Shown here: in pieces, positions 1 through 12,579 of the stretch
Layout of the letters: each line of letters starts with the position of its first letter
Position numbering within the stretch: the first letter of the stretch is position 1
Assembly: GCA_003342895.1 (NCBI GenBank)
Contig: PTFA01000367.1
Location: 186,001-250,000 of the forward strand
DNA from: Casuarius casuarius
Lineage: Eukaryota > Chordata > Aves > Casuariiformes > Casuariidae
Reading direction: 5' to 3'
Length of the DNA: 64,000 nucleotides
Made by a program: the position numbers and the translations under genes
Notes under the pieces: generated by a model
The model's input: only the letters and a program-made list of their open reading frames with translations
Database searches by the model: none
Told to the model about the DNA's origin: nothing

Positions 1-606
1 GGTGCTGGTGAGCGCGGGGAAAGGACACCCGAGAGCTCCGGGGCCACCACACGATGGCATTGCAGGAACAACCACAGAGCGCGAAAGCCGCGCTAAAGCT
101 GATAAAAAGCTACAAACAAATAAAAGGTCGCTGCAATTTGCGGCGCCACTCAGGCACACACAGGCGAGTGCTACAAGATGAGAACTAATCAGCGAGGCTT
201 GTCCAGGGCTCACACATCCCTGGTCTGCGGGTAGGAAGGACAGCGGAAGAGGGACGAGCCTGGGAATCCAAGTCCCACGTTTTGGTCCTTCCTCCCTCCT
301 GTGCTGAAGGGTGCAAAGCCAGGGCGACATGACGCAGAGGCAGATCACAGGATCGCATATATCCTCTACATAAGGGGAGGAAACGATGAAGAAAGCAAAA
401 CAGCACACCGAAGATTTGCATAGCAACACCAGTGGTTCAAATCGTATGAAAAGATGCAAACTGAAGCCTGCAGCTAGCAAGGAGAATTCAGTAAAACCAG
501 CATAAACAATCCTCTCCCCGGTAAAACACTCGACAGCAGTGCTAACCCTGATGCAAATAAAGGCAATAACCGACACTCATCATGGCACTGTGCTAAATGC
601 CGTAAC

Positions 607-633
607 AATAATAATAATAATTAAAAAAAAAAA
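607..633. repeat. (AAT)n and poly-A tract
   Basis: About five AAT units, then a run of twelve A residues. Confidence 0.9.
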
Positions 634-2113
634 TTGGAGAACAAGAAACAGTCCCTTCCTCCAAATCTAACCATCTAAATAGCTCCCTCCCCACATCCCT
701 GCGCACGCGGGTAGAGAGGAAAGAGTGAAGCAGCGCTGCCTGGCTCCACGGGCAATCCCTTCGGCACACGAGCGGATCAGCAGTGCAAAGAAGGACCGCG
801 TCCCGCTGCCGTCCGCCCTGTATGCTGAGCAGTGCCGCTTCTCACCGCGGCTTCCTCATGAAGGGCCGCAGCGCTGAGCTCAGCGGAACGGAGACCGGCT
901 TCTCTGAAAAGTGAATTACGGGATGGAGGGGTTGGGACGCGGGGGAGAGGGGGACGACAAACCCAGCCACAACACACCCGGCCAGCAGGGAGGTCAAACT
1001 CGCCCAGCGCTTGTACGCAGACGGGTGCGTGCTCAGAGCCACGCCAAGCACTGCACAGCCCTCTGTAACCCTTGCAGCACCCTCCAACAATCCTACACCA
1101 CCGATAGTCCTACACATTAGCGGGGGATGCAGTTCAGAAGCATGGCAGGAGGTGAAGCTTTCAGGAGGCCGAAGCATGTAACGTTGGTGAGTCCACACGT
1201 ACAAGCCTCCCCTTGCTAGACATAAAGGCATTTCTCACCTACTCTCTCAAAACATGTAGACCTCCTTGTGCAGGAAAACAAATCAAAGTTAGCTATTCCG
1301 TGCTTTGCGCCCACTTTAGAAGGGGATAATGCCAAAGCGCAGAAGGCACTTTTGCCGTCTTAGTATTCACGTGGGGAGGTGGTGGGAATTTAATTATGCA
1401 TCTGTCATTTTTCAATAGCTCCTCCATACACACACTTCTGATAACGTGGGGACAATTACCAGGGAAAATCATTTTCATACATGAAACAATGACAAACCAA
1501 AACCAGAGCAATTCCTTTTATCTTGGTATTTGGCAACCCAGCAATCACGGTAACACACGAATGGGGAGTGGAACAGGATCAAACAGAATTTGTCAGTTTG
1601 TTCTCCATCACTTGCAGAAGTACACGGACAGCAAGCCACAAACACAGCCGCCAAGACTCAGGTCAAGGATACGGAAAAGAAAAGTTCTCCAGTACCTTCG
1701 GTCACCTCGCCAGGCTGTATTTCTTTGCAATTTTTAAAACTAGGTTGGCTTCAAAGATTGTCCCAACACAGCTCAGACACAAACATTGAGCTGATTCTTC
1801 TAGATCAGCAGAGGAAGCAACCCAGCTTTTACTGTTCAAATCTGAGCTTCTGAAGCTGGTAATTTTTTTTAAACGAGATCATACTTAAAACAGAAAGGAA
1901 AAACAGCAACACCCTGCAGGGCTGTGATTCTGTGAGCGTGCTGACAAACCTCCTCAACCTGAAGTTTTGCTAACTTTGAGAAGAAACAAGCTGGTCTCTC
2001 CCAGTGGAGCATCACTGAAGAACCTGATCCTCTCCTAAGGAAGCAACAGTCCCACAGCAGTCTGTGAAGATTTGGGAGTGGTATTTTGCTTTTACCAGAA
2101 TGGAGCACTTCCA

Positions 2114-2147
2114 TCCAGGTAATCCCACCGTCCAGGTAATCCCACCA
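2114..2147. repeat. 17-bp tandem duplication
   Basis: TCCAGGTAATCCCACCG (2114-2130) is followed at once by TCCAGGTAATCCCACCA (2131-2147), with one difference. Confidence 0.95.
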
Positions 2148-3045
2148 CCTTTCTGCCTGGATTAGTGATCAGATCAAGAGCCACGGGTACAGAACAAACC
2201 AGAGGAACTTTTAGCTGCTCCATGCAGAGGTCTCAGTCCATCACCGGAGAGCTCTTAGGAGGGACAGCAGAAAGACTGCTGACCCCTGGAAAACAACAAG
2301 GAGACAGAATCTGCTGCCCCCCTATCATGCTTACCCTCCCAAAAAAAATTGTGGGACAGAAGGAGCAAAGAAAAAATTTTACTAAAAATACCCTTCTGAG
2401 GGTTAAGTTAAAATTAAACATTGGTGCAGTTTAAAGAAAACAAGCAAACACAATGCAGTGACATCAATTTCCTGGAGTTCCTGGAATTCTCCTGGCCGCC
2501 CAGCGCAGGGGCTGGTCGGGGAAGCTCGCCTGCATTCACACCCCCTTTCAAAATATTACGGAACAAAGGCTTTTTCCCTGCAAACACCTGTTTGTGCCAT
2601 AAAACAAAGGCAGTAAATGGGAGCGATTACAATGTGTTGGATATAACTATTACATCAACAGCTGAAGAGATAACTTGATCCATTTTAATACTATAACCTT
2701 GTACTGATAAAAGCTACAGATAGATATGCAATTTCACCCAGCTCTCAGCCACCCGAGCGACTTACTGCTCTGCTCCGTGCTCACTGTCCACGCGAGCACT
2801 TCAGCTTGCAAGAAAGGCAAGCGCATCTGGGTGAAACTCGCTCGTTACGGAAGAGGGCATTTTAGAGAGGAAGCTAATGTTTTCTCCCATTGAAAAAAAC
2901 ACAGAGCACACAGGCAAAGCAGCTGCAGCTACCCACAGCCTTAACCCCAGAGTCTGGCTGTGACACCACAGCTAATGCCTCAAGGCTTGCGGAGATCTTT
3001 GATATCCGCTAAGGACTCAGAGCCACAGTTCCCCAAACATCGCCC

Positions 3046-3078
3046 TGAGACTCAGACTCAGACTTGAGACTCAGACTG
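3046..3078. repeat. Short GACTCA-type tandem repeat
   Basis: TGAGACTCAGACT occurs twice, separated by CAGACT. It has 6-base subunits of CAGACT type. Confidence 0.85.
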
Positions 3079-5964
3079 CAATCATGTGCTGAATCACATC
3101 AGTCCTTTGCAATACATTTTCCATTTCATACTTAATCCTTCTAGAGTTATAAGGCCGGAGAGGCAAGGATTGAACGTGGCATCTGCAATATATTCATCCT
3201 TGCAGTGGGCAGAATGCATTTTAAACGCAGAGCTTATTTCTGGCTGTTGAAGAGTTTAACAAGTCCTGCAGCATCATAATTCACTTTCAACTCCTGCCAA
3301 CATGAATCTAGCCTCTTAAGGTCACAGCACTTTCTAGCAACTAATAAGTCTTTAAATATCAGCTATTGGAGAAGATTTACAACTTACTGCATTTCTGCTG
3401 TAATGTCAAAAATTGGTTTACTTTAGCTAAAACAGGATGTGTCACTGTATATATGGAGTGTCTGTGTCTGGAACGGGGTGTGCTGTTCAGCTTCCTCCCA
3501 TCTCAAAAAAAGGGTACTGCAGCGCCAGAGAAGGTACGGATTAGGGTAACTGGGACGATCAGAGATATGGGATGGACTCCATATGCGAAACATAGTTTCA
3601 GGCAGAAAACTGAGGTGCAATGTGACAAAACTTATAAAAACACAAGCAACAGAGGTGTCTAGCTCCTGGTCTCTTCCCATACAAGCACGACTGAACACAG
3701 AATGAAGCCTAAGGGGTAGGTCCAAAGCAAAAGTGCTTCCACTGAATGCGTAACTACACACTGTAAGACAGGGCTGATGCTAAAAGTCTGTGTGAATGCA
3801 GAAAGCTATTATACAAATTCACGGAGAAAGGAGGAGGACAGGGAATCTATCAGGGGCTTTATTTGACAGGAGGTCAGGAAGTCCCTGATCCAAGAACCCA
3901 GTGGAGGCAGACAGAATAAAAATTAGCATTATTATATATTTCCCATGTTCCTGCACCATCCCAGCGATGCCTGCTGTCGACCACGGTCCGAGACAGAATA
4001 CTGGGCTAGAGGATCTATTGCCTGAGCTCCCACAGCAATTCCTACATGTAAAATCTCCAAACGAGCTCTCGCAATACTAGCCACATTTTCCAGTGGGGGT
4101 TGTGAAACAACAAGTGTTTAAATGATTTATGGTCATAATACAAGTCTGTGAACAAGCTGAGAACAGAACACACTCCCAAATTCCACTGCCAGCTTCCCCA
4201 GAAGGAGCGGCAGCAAGGGAATGCAGGAAACTCGGCCTGTTACTTAATTCCTTTCTTTTCCGCCAGGAAGATATCTGTAGGGCTCAAGCTATAGAGGTGT
4301 AATTTAAGCCAGGTATATGGATAAAGTACCTATCTTCCCCGTGACAAGGAGGAAAGATTACCTGGGATCCCACAAAAAAGCAGTCTGCCTGACTTGGAAC
4401 CTGAACTGATAAAGAGGAGGGAAAAACCCCGCTCTGATTTTGTGGCTCGGGATATGGTGTGCATATGGCCAGCGTCTTCAAAAAATGCCTGAATGCTCAT
4501 TTGCAAAGCAAGCACAAAAGAGACAGCAGCGATAAGAGTTACCACCTTGACAATACTGCCAATATATAGATCCCTGAGCAGGCTTTTTTTTTTTTTTAAA
4601 CCCAATTCAGTTCAAAGGGAGAATCCTCATTTCTTAACAAAATCTTCCCCTCTCTCCTCCCCAAAGACAAACTGGGAGGTTGCTTTTTCCTGCACACCAG
4701 GACCGCGTCAGAGAAACACTACAAATCTCATCCTATTCCCATATTCCATTTCACGAGCCTGCACAAAGGGCACCAAAAGACATATAGGAACCTTTTTCAT
4801 GTGCAATAAGCACAAATCAGGTCAAAGTACTCCAGCTTGCAAAACGCGCATTTCCACGATACGCCAGTCACAAATAATGGAGAGGAGCCTCGGCCACTCG
4901 CTCCTTCCTCAGCCTAGCCCCAAAAAACGCAACTCAAAGAGAGGCAAGTCCTTGCACGCGGCATATTTCAGACACGTTTCAGAAACGATCGCAGGCGGCG
5001 AGGCTGCCAAACCGAGCCGGATTTTGATGTGAAAGGCGAAATCCGAGCGCTCCTCTGCCTGCTTAATGCTGAAGAAAAAGCAAGCTGGTGAGGAAGCCGC
5101 GGTGAGAGAAAGTCAACTGCCCGCAGAAGCTCAAATCCTGATTCCTTGTCCCCGCTGTGGAAGGGAAGTGAGCTCACCCTGCGGATCTGCGAGCGCTCCG
5201 CGGTGGCCCGAAGCAGGCGAAGCGAAGGGAAGAGGAAGCGCTCGTGGAGTTGGTGACATCCGCGAGCTTTCCTCCATCCAGCACGTGGCTTGGCACATCT
5301 CCTCCAGCACATGCTCCATCATCCGAACCGACCGCGCGGAGGAGCTCCCAAGCCTGGTGCAGGCTGCTGCCTTCCTTGCATGACGTATTGCACCCGTCGG
5401 CTGGCAGTTTGGAGACCAGGGTGATTAAAAATAATCACTGTTCTGTCCAGCTGTGGGAGTCACCAGCGCAGTATGTTCTGCCCGACCCTGGGAGTAAGGG
5501 ATAACCGAGACAACGCAAAAGAGCCTGCAAAAAACCGGCCTCGGAGCTCTTCTCCGTTCACTGCCTAATAGGTGCTACAGGAAGAAGGAAAGCCTGGACG
5601 AGATGGAAGAGGGGGTATTTATGCATCCCGTTGCAGCGAGTGACTGCAGCAATTGAACTCAGGGTTCCCGCAGCTTCTCACTTCGACACCTTCAGAAGAA
5701 ACATGCAAGCTCAGATAAAATCCCAAGTGATCTGAAACCCCGCCGTAAAGCTGTCCTAGAGCCCAGCAAAAAGCACTCCGTCTTCGCCAAGCCCAGTCTG
5801 GAGCAAAGCATACCCTGCATTTGCACACGTGTAATACAACACGGCTCGCAGAAATATATACACACACTTCCGTGCTGCTCCGGAGGATCAAAGCACAATA
5901 CATAATTTATCCACTACACGCTCTTAGAAAGTAGTTATTACCGCACATACTATATGTGCATAAA

Positions 5965-6056
5965 AACAGACCGAATTTAAAGGACTTGTCCAAGGCCACA
6001 AAACAAGCTGGCGGCTGAGCCAAGACAGCGTCAGCTCCTGCAGCGCAGGCCTGTGA
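5965..6056 (-). repeat. MIR-like core-SINE remnant
   Basis: The plus strand reads GGACTTGTCCAAGGCCACA, then a short spacer, then GGCGGCTGAGCCAAGAC and TCAGCTCCTG. Compared from memory with the reverse strand of the MIR consensus (GACTTGCCCAAGGTCACAC ... GTGGCAGAGCCGGGA ... CAGGTCTG), the order and spacing of the blocks agree, with many substitutions as expected for a very old element. Confidence 0.5.
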
Positions 6057-6331
6057 ACAACCCACCATCAGAGCCTGGAGCATGTTACAAAAGTAATTTT
6101 GCCCTGTGAAAATACGTACAAAAAAGCAAATGGGGTTAAAGACCTTTATAACTTCTGCAGATATGGCAATTCAGCTCACATATTCCATTTTACTAACCAA
6201 ACCTATAAAGCCAAAAACATGTAAGGATACTAGCTGATCTTTAATTTTTCCTATCATTACTTTCACTGTCTTTAGGAACTGACCATCCTAGCAACAGCCA
6301 GACACGGGCAGGCACATGAAGCACTAACAAC

Positions 6332-6381
6332 TGCTTAGAAAATACATTTGGGACCATGCTTAGAAAATAAATTTGGGACCA
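6332..6381. repeat. 25-bp tandem duplication
   Basis: The unit starting TGCTTAGAAAATACATTTGG (6332-6356) is repeated directly at 6357-6381, with a single C-to-A difference. Confidence 0.95.
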
Positions 6382-7449
6382 CGCAAAAACATGTGTCCGT
6401 TTAAACTAGCGCAGAACCTCACAGACACTTCTCAAACACTGCTTGTCAGAGGGCTTTAAGGGCTCTTCCTCCTACATGTCAAAGACATTTTTCTTACTGA
6501 TAAAGACTGTAAATATGAGCTAGCTATCCATGCCCTTTCAGCAGCAAAAACAAACAAGTACAAGACAAAGTGTTCAAGCCTACAGTCATTCGGGTGCAAA
6601 GATAAGCCAGAAGTAGCAGCTGTAAAATGTGAATGATGATACTGACCTCCACGGTGCAGCATTTGATATGTCTTTACTGTAGTATTTTTATCAGTGAGAA
6701 CATTACTACTATTATTTAGAAGAGGGAAGCATGCATGGAGACATAGTTTCATTTTCAGCAACGTTAAAAAAAAACACATTATTGGAGAAAGATGTTATTT
6801 GGAAAACAGTTAAGTTAGTAGTACAGGGTCATTAACAGTGAATACAAGATAAAATGGAAAAACTAAATACTGTAAGTCTAAACTGCAACTTGGCATAACT
6901 CGGAGACCAGGAACGAGCTCCTGCACCTCACCCTGACTCCGTGGNTCTGTTTATGCTCCAAACACCAGCNGTTCCCGGGCCGGGATTACAGTACACAGAG
7001 TTGTGCTTGCACAGGCGGGAGGGACCCGAGCACCGGTGAGGGGATCCAGGTCACCAGAAAGGGTGTTGGGGAAGGAAGATGCTCCCAGCGCAAACCTTGA
7101 AAGGCACCCACGGAAAGATAGTCCCCTCGGCTCCTGAAATTCATTGCGAGCATCGGGTATATTTTTCAATGGACAGAGCTAAATTTAGCCTAACTACACA
7201 CGGTTTTGAGTCAGCTTTTCAATGCCTTGAATCTGCTGGAGAGATGTGCCTGAACCCAGGTGCTTTCTGCCCTTCTTACGAAGGCTGCTCCTACAATTTT
7301 CTTACAGCTACAGCGGCCTCTTCCCTTTGGAGCATGCAAATCCGGCCTTTTTCTTTTTTTTATTAAGGAATTCTGAACTCGAGGCAGGAAGAACCAGGCC
7401 GTGCCTGTGTGTCAGCCTCTCGGCAGCACGCTGCCAGTGAACGTTTCTC

Positions 7450-8345
7450 CCTAAAGCTGCACGCGGCGGCACTCGGATCGCACGGCCGGAGGCTCCTGCA
7501 GCCCAGACGCCCGGCCAAGAAGCAGTGGAAACATCTCTCCCGGGGAGCAGGCGGGACTCCCGCTCCGAGAAGCTGCTGAGGGCGGCAGGTTTGGGTTTGT
7601 TTAACTAAAGCGCATTCCCCGCTCCTGCTCTGTTTGCACTGCAGCTTGCTTCCCTGCCTGCCCCCCCGGCAAACTGCAGGAGCGGGGGGCAGCTACAGCC
7701 CCCCTGGCCCCGCATTGGGGTGGAGGCAGGAAAAAGGGGGAGGGGGGGCACCAGGAGGCACTTTCCAAAAAGGAAATTTAACCCGGCCCAGGATTTCCAA
7801 ACTGCAATAATTTTCCATGGGCCAATCAGGGAGGAGCGAGGCAAACGCACCAAATTAGGAAAGTAAATACTGGAAGGGGGAGAGGGAGGAGGAGGAGGAG
7901 GGCTGAGCTCATGGCAGCGCTGGGGGCGCGGGGTCCTGCGCCGAGCCCCCTCCCGCCAGCCCAGGCCTGGCCTGGGGAGCAGGAGAGGACCCGGGCGCCA
8001 GCCCCGCTCGCCCCATAAAGTGGCCGAGTTGTCCTGCAAGGCTGGTGCCCGGGACGCGGATGTGGACGCTCGGCGAGCAACGCCGCCATCGCCGTGCAGA
8101 AATGCCCCCCGCGGCCCGGGGGCAGGCAGGAGAGCCNCGAGCCCCCGCGCGGGCCAGAGGCCGGCCGTGGCGGCAGGCCGGGATGTTTGCAAACGCGCCG
8201 GCCCCTCCTCTGCGCCAGCCGCTCGGAAGCGGACAGGACCCGGCGCGCGAGCTCGCGGGTCTGCGGAGGTTTCCTGAAGGCTCTGCTGGATTCGCTGCTG
8301 CTCGGGGAACGGATGCGGCCATGAATCATCTTTCGTAAACACGCC
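7450..8345. promoter_or_regulatory. CpG island with CCAAT box, candidate promoter or intronic enhancer
   Basis: About 900 bases are GC-rich and dense in CpG, in clear contrast to both sides. Within it a less GC-rich core (about 7755-7875) holds the inverted repeat TTTCC-N5-GGAAA (7762-7776), a CCAAT box in GGGCCAATCAGG (7822-7826) and the AT-rich sequence CAAATTAGGAAAGTAAATAC. A GGGGGGC/GCCCCCC hairpin with a 7-base loop lies at 7684-7704. A TATA-like CATAAA lies at 8014-8019. Frames of 245 and 225 codons on the minus strand are what unbiased GC-rich DNA gives, and I recognise no protein in them. If the left 35 kb is FOXK1 intron 1, this would be an internal CpG island: an alternative promoter, an enhancer or a non-coding RNA start. 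Confidence 0.5.
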
Positions 8346-9674
8346 GTTAGGGGCTGAGCGCAGCGCGACGCTGCTGTTTCCACTTTCTCCGTATGCAAAA
8401 GAAACGCTCTCGGGAATCGGATGACGGCTGCAGGCGTGTGCCGGAGCCTGCTAGGAACACAGCCCGCTCCGTGCAGGATGACTGAATGGAAACTAACCTC
8501 CACATGTTGGCAAAGAAACCATCCCCCTCCCCGCCCAGCAACAAGCTTCGTCTAAAAAGAGAAGGTTAAATATAAACCAAAAGCAGTGCCTGAACAGAGG
8601 ACTAAAACCACAGCCACCGCCAGCCCCCTCTTTCTAGAATATCCGCACCGAACATCTGGGCGGCTCTGCAAGAGCGGGGGGGAAAACCCAAACAAGCAAG
8701 TGCTTCTCCATCTATGCAAAACCAAACTGCCTTTGCGCTCACGCCGAGGTCCTTCTCAGCCACAGAAATTTCAAAACTGCTCGTTAAATTGCTGCTAANG
8801 ACCGGGAGATGCTCGTGTGTTATGCCGTTTTACAAATCTGTGGCTAAGAAAACAAAACAAAGGCTGTTACCGAGCACGCTGGCACTTCGGTTTTTAAAAT
8901 ACGGTACCCAAATCACATCGTCCTATACCCGTGAACAAATTTTACTGTGTTTTGCAAGTGTACTATACTGCAGGCAATATCCTTAGTGTTAAATGAGCTC
9001 ACTGCAACTCCATAACATAAACTCGTNGCTGAGAAAGAGGGAAAGAAAACACTTGAGATGGCCACTCGACGCTCGGGTTATTTCTATCGCACGTTCGTGA
9101 ATCAGCTAGTTTACCAAACAGGATATTCGCTCAGATACACATTCACATTGCTGCAGCCCCTCAGTATACAGGCAGCATCCGACCTCCGTTTCCTTCTATT
9201 CCCAGAAAGCCACATGCCGACGGCTACCCTTGGCCCTAACTGCGGATAGCAACAGCACCACCCAGCACCACCAGAATATTACTGAGATAAAAATAAAGCA
9301 GGCCGTGCTAACTTAAGAAAGCAGGCAAGTATTTCCTTTCTCTGTACATATAGGTGGTGCTTGATAGATATTNCTAATTAACTGCCAAAAATGGCTTCAT
9401 GCTATGGAGCTATTCCGTAATCTTTAAGGCTCATGGGGGTTTTTTCTCCNTGTCATTGGAGCTCTTAAACAAACCCCCATTCCCTACTTCTGGCCACCAT
9501 TAACAAAGCTCTTTCGACTGTCTTCCATCATCCTGAACACCAAGTATTTATCGAGCTATTTTTTTAACAGGGCATCTCNTGCATCAGGAATACCGGATAA
9601 ACGACGCGGACTGATAAAGGCTGGTGTCGGGGAGCACCGAGCAGGACAAGCNCTTCCCCGGAGTCACCCCCTTA

Positions 9675-9962
<288 letters not shown>

Positions 9963-12556
9963 TCATTCAGAGCACAAGCGTCTGCCTTCCTCTGAGGTAT
10001 CTTTCTGCCCAGAGTCCGGATTACTGAACCTTCACGCATCCCCGCATAGGTATCACAGTGATGTGGGACGCTAAGTGATGTCCCCATGGCCGCATAGCCC
10101 ACCGACGACCAAGATGCAGAACTACACTGAAAAGCTCTTGTGTTCCTGCTATTGCAAAGACTGGAATTTATCTTTTATTAGCACACTGCAAATAACACAC
10201 TCAGGAAGGTGCCAGTTTCTAGAAAGTATCAAACCACAAGAACATGGATCAAAGAAGCATGAAGGCCTGGCGGAGCAACAAACAGCCCCCAGGTAGACCA
10301 GACAGCACTACTGACAGCCCAGCATGAACATATCGCATAACTAATACCCATTTACATCCCTGCACATGATGCTAAAGGATCATCGAGCAGGTTTCAGGAT
10401 AAATACATTTATTGAGAAGTGCCTCCCTTCAGACAGCACGGTCACAGCTAGCAGGGTCAGAACAGGGCCCGANAAGCCTTCAGGACCTAAGGACATTTCC
10501 TTCCAATTGCTATTTAAAAAAATTTTAATCATGGATCTAAGTGTAGCCTTTGAGAGATGCTGGAAAATTCAGAAGGAAATAAGCACTGACATTTTGCATA
10601 TTTGAAGAGAGAGCCTTCTAATTTATAGTGTCTACAGTAGGAACAGGGCTGTAAAAGTGAGCGTTCTACAACTCTACCTTACTGCACTCTAATTAGACAA
10701 TAATGTGCAATCAATACGAGCTTTCCAGGGATCATTTTGCTGTTACGAAGGTTAAAGAAGCAGGAAATAAAAACCAGGTTTCACCGTGGGAAAGGCCATC
10801 AGAGCACAGCAATTATGCTGGTTTCCACAAGCTTGCCTACAGAAGGAAATTAGGGGAATCAGGCAGTGTTGCTCTAGCGCTGTGAAAGCCAGCGTAGTCG
10901 GGACACAATTCTTTTAACCAGCGTGTTATTGAATCCTGCCAGGTAACAGAATAAGGTTCGTACATTGGTATTCGTGACTAACTTATCCCGATGCTGCTAT
11001 TGATAGAAACGGAGGGAAACGTGCCNTTGCTGCTCCAGGAACACATGCGCTTGCTCTTGGTGTAGCACGACCTCGTTCTGCAGGAAGGCAACGCTCAGAA
11101 ACCTGCCATGAAGGGTGCAAAATTACCACTCAGGCGTGGGGAGCTCGTTCCCACCTCATCTCCCAGATGAGCTGGCTCAGCATTCGGCGGCGTGGAATCA
11201 CAACGGCTCTGCTCTGTGCTGCAGGCGTTTGCATCGCATTTAATTCACTTCATAGGTCCTGCCACCTGCACTCATTAATGTATTAAATAAGAACATCATT
11301 ACTGGCAATGCGGCCTAATCATGTTTACCTAACCCTGCTAAACATGGTTCCCTGCAGACTCGATGCAAGAGCGCAATTCAAAACGGTGGAGTGCCCGCAT
11401 CTTGCAGCATCTATTAGCAGCAGGCACAAAACTGAGATGAACCTGAAACAAGACTGTTGAAACATGACTCCGGAATTTCAGCTTTTGCACTGCTGCATGG
11501 ATTTGCTTATAGAAAAAACAGAGAACACATACATGGGCACTCGAGCATTACATGGACTAAGGCTCAATACAGTAAGAGCAAAGCTTAGGCATTTTTCAAG
11601 CCCGTAAGTGGGGAAAAGCTAAGCTTGCTTTCCCGGAGTGATGGAATTCCCTGCTGTAATGCCGGGTGCCCAGCATTTTTCAGTATCTGAGTCAAGGACA
11701 AATTAGTCCTCGTTAAACACCGTGCAATACCGACCTGCTGCTGAGCTCGCCAGGCCTGACTGCAAGCCCTACGGCGGCTCTGCAGCCGTGTCTAGGCCAG
11801 GAGATTCCCCCTGGATCTCCNTGCCAGCCAGGATCCCGACCCCACTCTCATTTAAGGCTTCCTTTTGAGAAGGACCCAGTAATGCAAGACCAACATTTCC
11901 TACGTGTTACTGCTTCCCAGCGACGGTGCAGCAGGTCCTTGCACACAGCCATCCCTCCTGCTCCCCAGATCCTCCATCCTACTGTACCTTCTGATGCTGC
12001 AACAACAGCTAAAAACGCGATAGCTGCACCCAAAACAGCGTTACACTGTCCCACCAGTCTGCCAGTACGGGCAACCTCTACAAAAGCGAACTTTTACTTT
12101 TCCAAAACCATGAGTCAACCTGAAATGCGAAGTCTAGCCTAACCCCGTAAACATGTGTGCAGAGGCCCGCGCAGCGCTGCCTTTCCTGGAGAGCCCTCCC
12201 CGGCGCGGAGCAGCGCAGCGACACGTGACTTCCCCCGGGTGCAAGCGAGAGCAGGGAGGGGAGCAGGGGCTGGGCCGGGCCGACTGCACAAGCAAACGGT
12301 CTGCTGGCTGCTGTGATTTCGCTTTCAGAGGACAGGCTCCTCGGGCCACCAAGGCAGGACCCGGGATGTACAGCCAGTTTTAGTGTATTTTGCTAGCGAG
12401 CACATAGATGGCCATTTTGTGAAGAACCAGTNCCACAAAAATCAGAGAGCAGATGTGTGCACGCGTGCTGCACAGCCGCAGAAGCCTGCTCTGTGCCAGC
12501 ACTTCCACTGTCAACAGCGTGGGCAATTTATCACAGGGGTTGGCCTAAATTAAGGC

Positions 12557-12579
12557 TTTTTTTTTTTTTTTTTTTTTTT
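12557..12579. repeat. Poly-T tract (23 T)
   Basis: Uninterrupted T run. No retroposed coding sequence or target-site duplication was seen next to it. Confidence 0.95.

Larger units (their letters stand above)
1..7449. other. Non-coding DNA, no exon recognised
   Basis: Mixed composition with only short chance frames (up to 179 codons at 4493-5032), none resembling a known family. It contains an (AAT)n/poly-A tract, three short local duplications and one MIR-like remnant, each listed separately. By inferred gene order it may be part of the first intron of FOXK1 on the minus strand, but nothing in the sequence itself proves this. Confidence 0.6.

Noticed and set aside
425..450. GGTTCAAATC resembling a tRNA B box
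   Set aside because: No A box at the right distance and no cloverleaf can be formed.
7605..8503. Minus-strand frames of 245 and 225 codons in the CpG island, one with a signal-peptide-like leucine run
   Set aside because: GC-rich DNA has few stop codons. The leucine run comes from a CTC-rich pyrimidine tract, and no family is recognisable.
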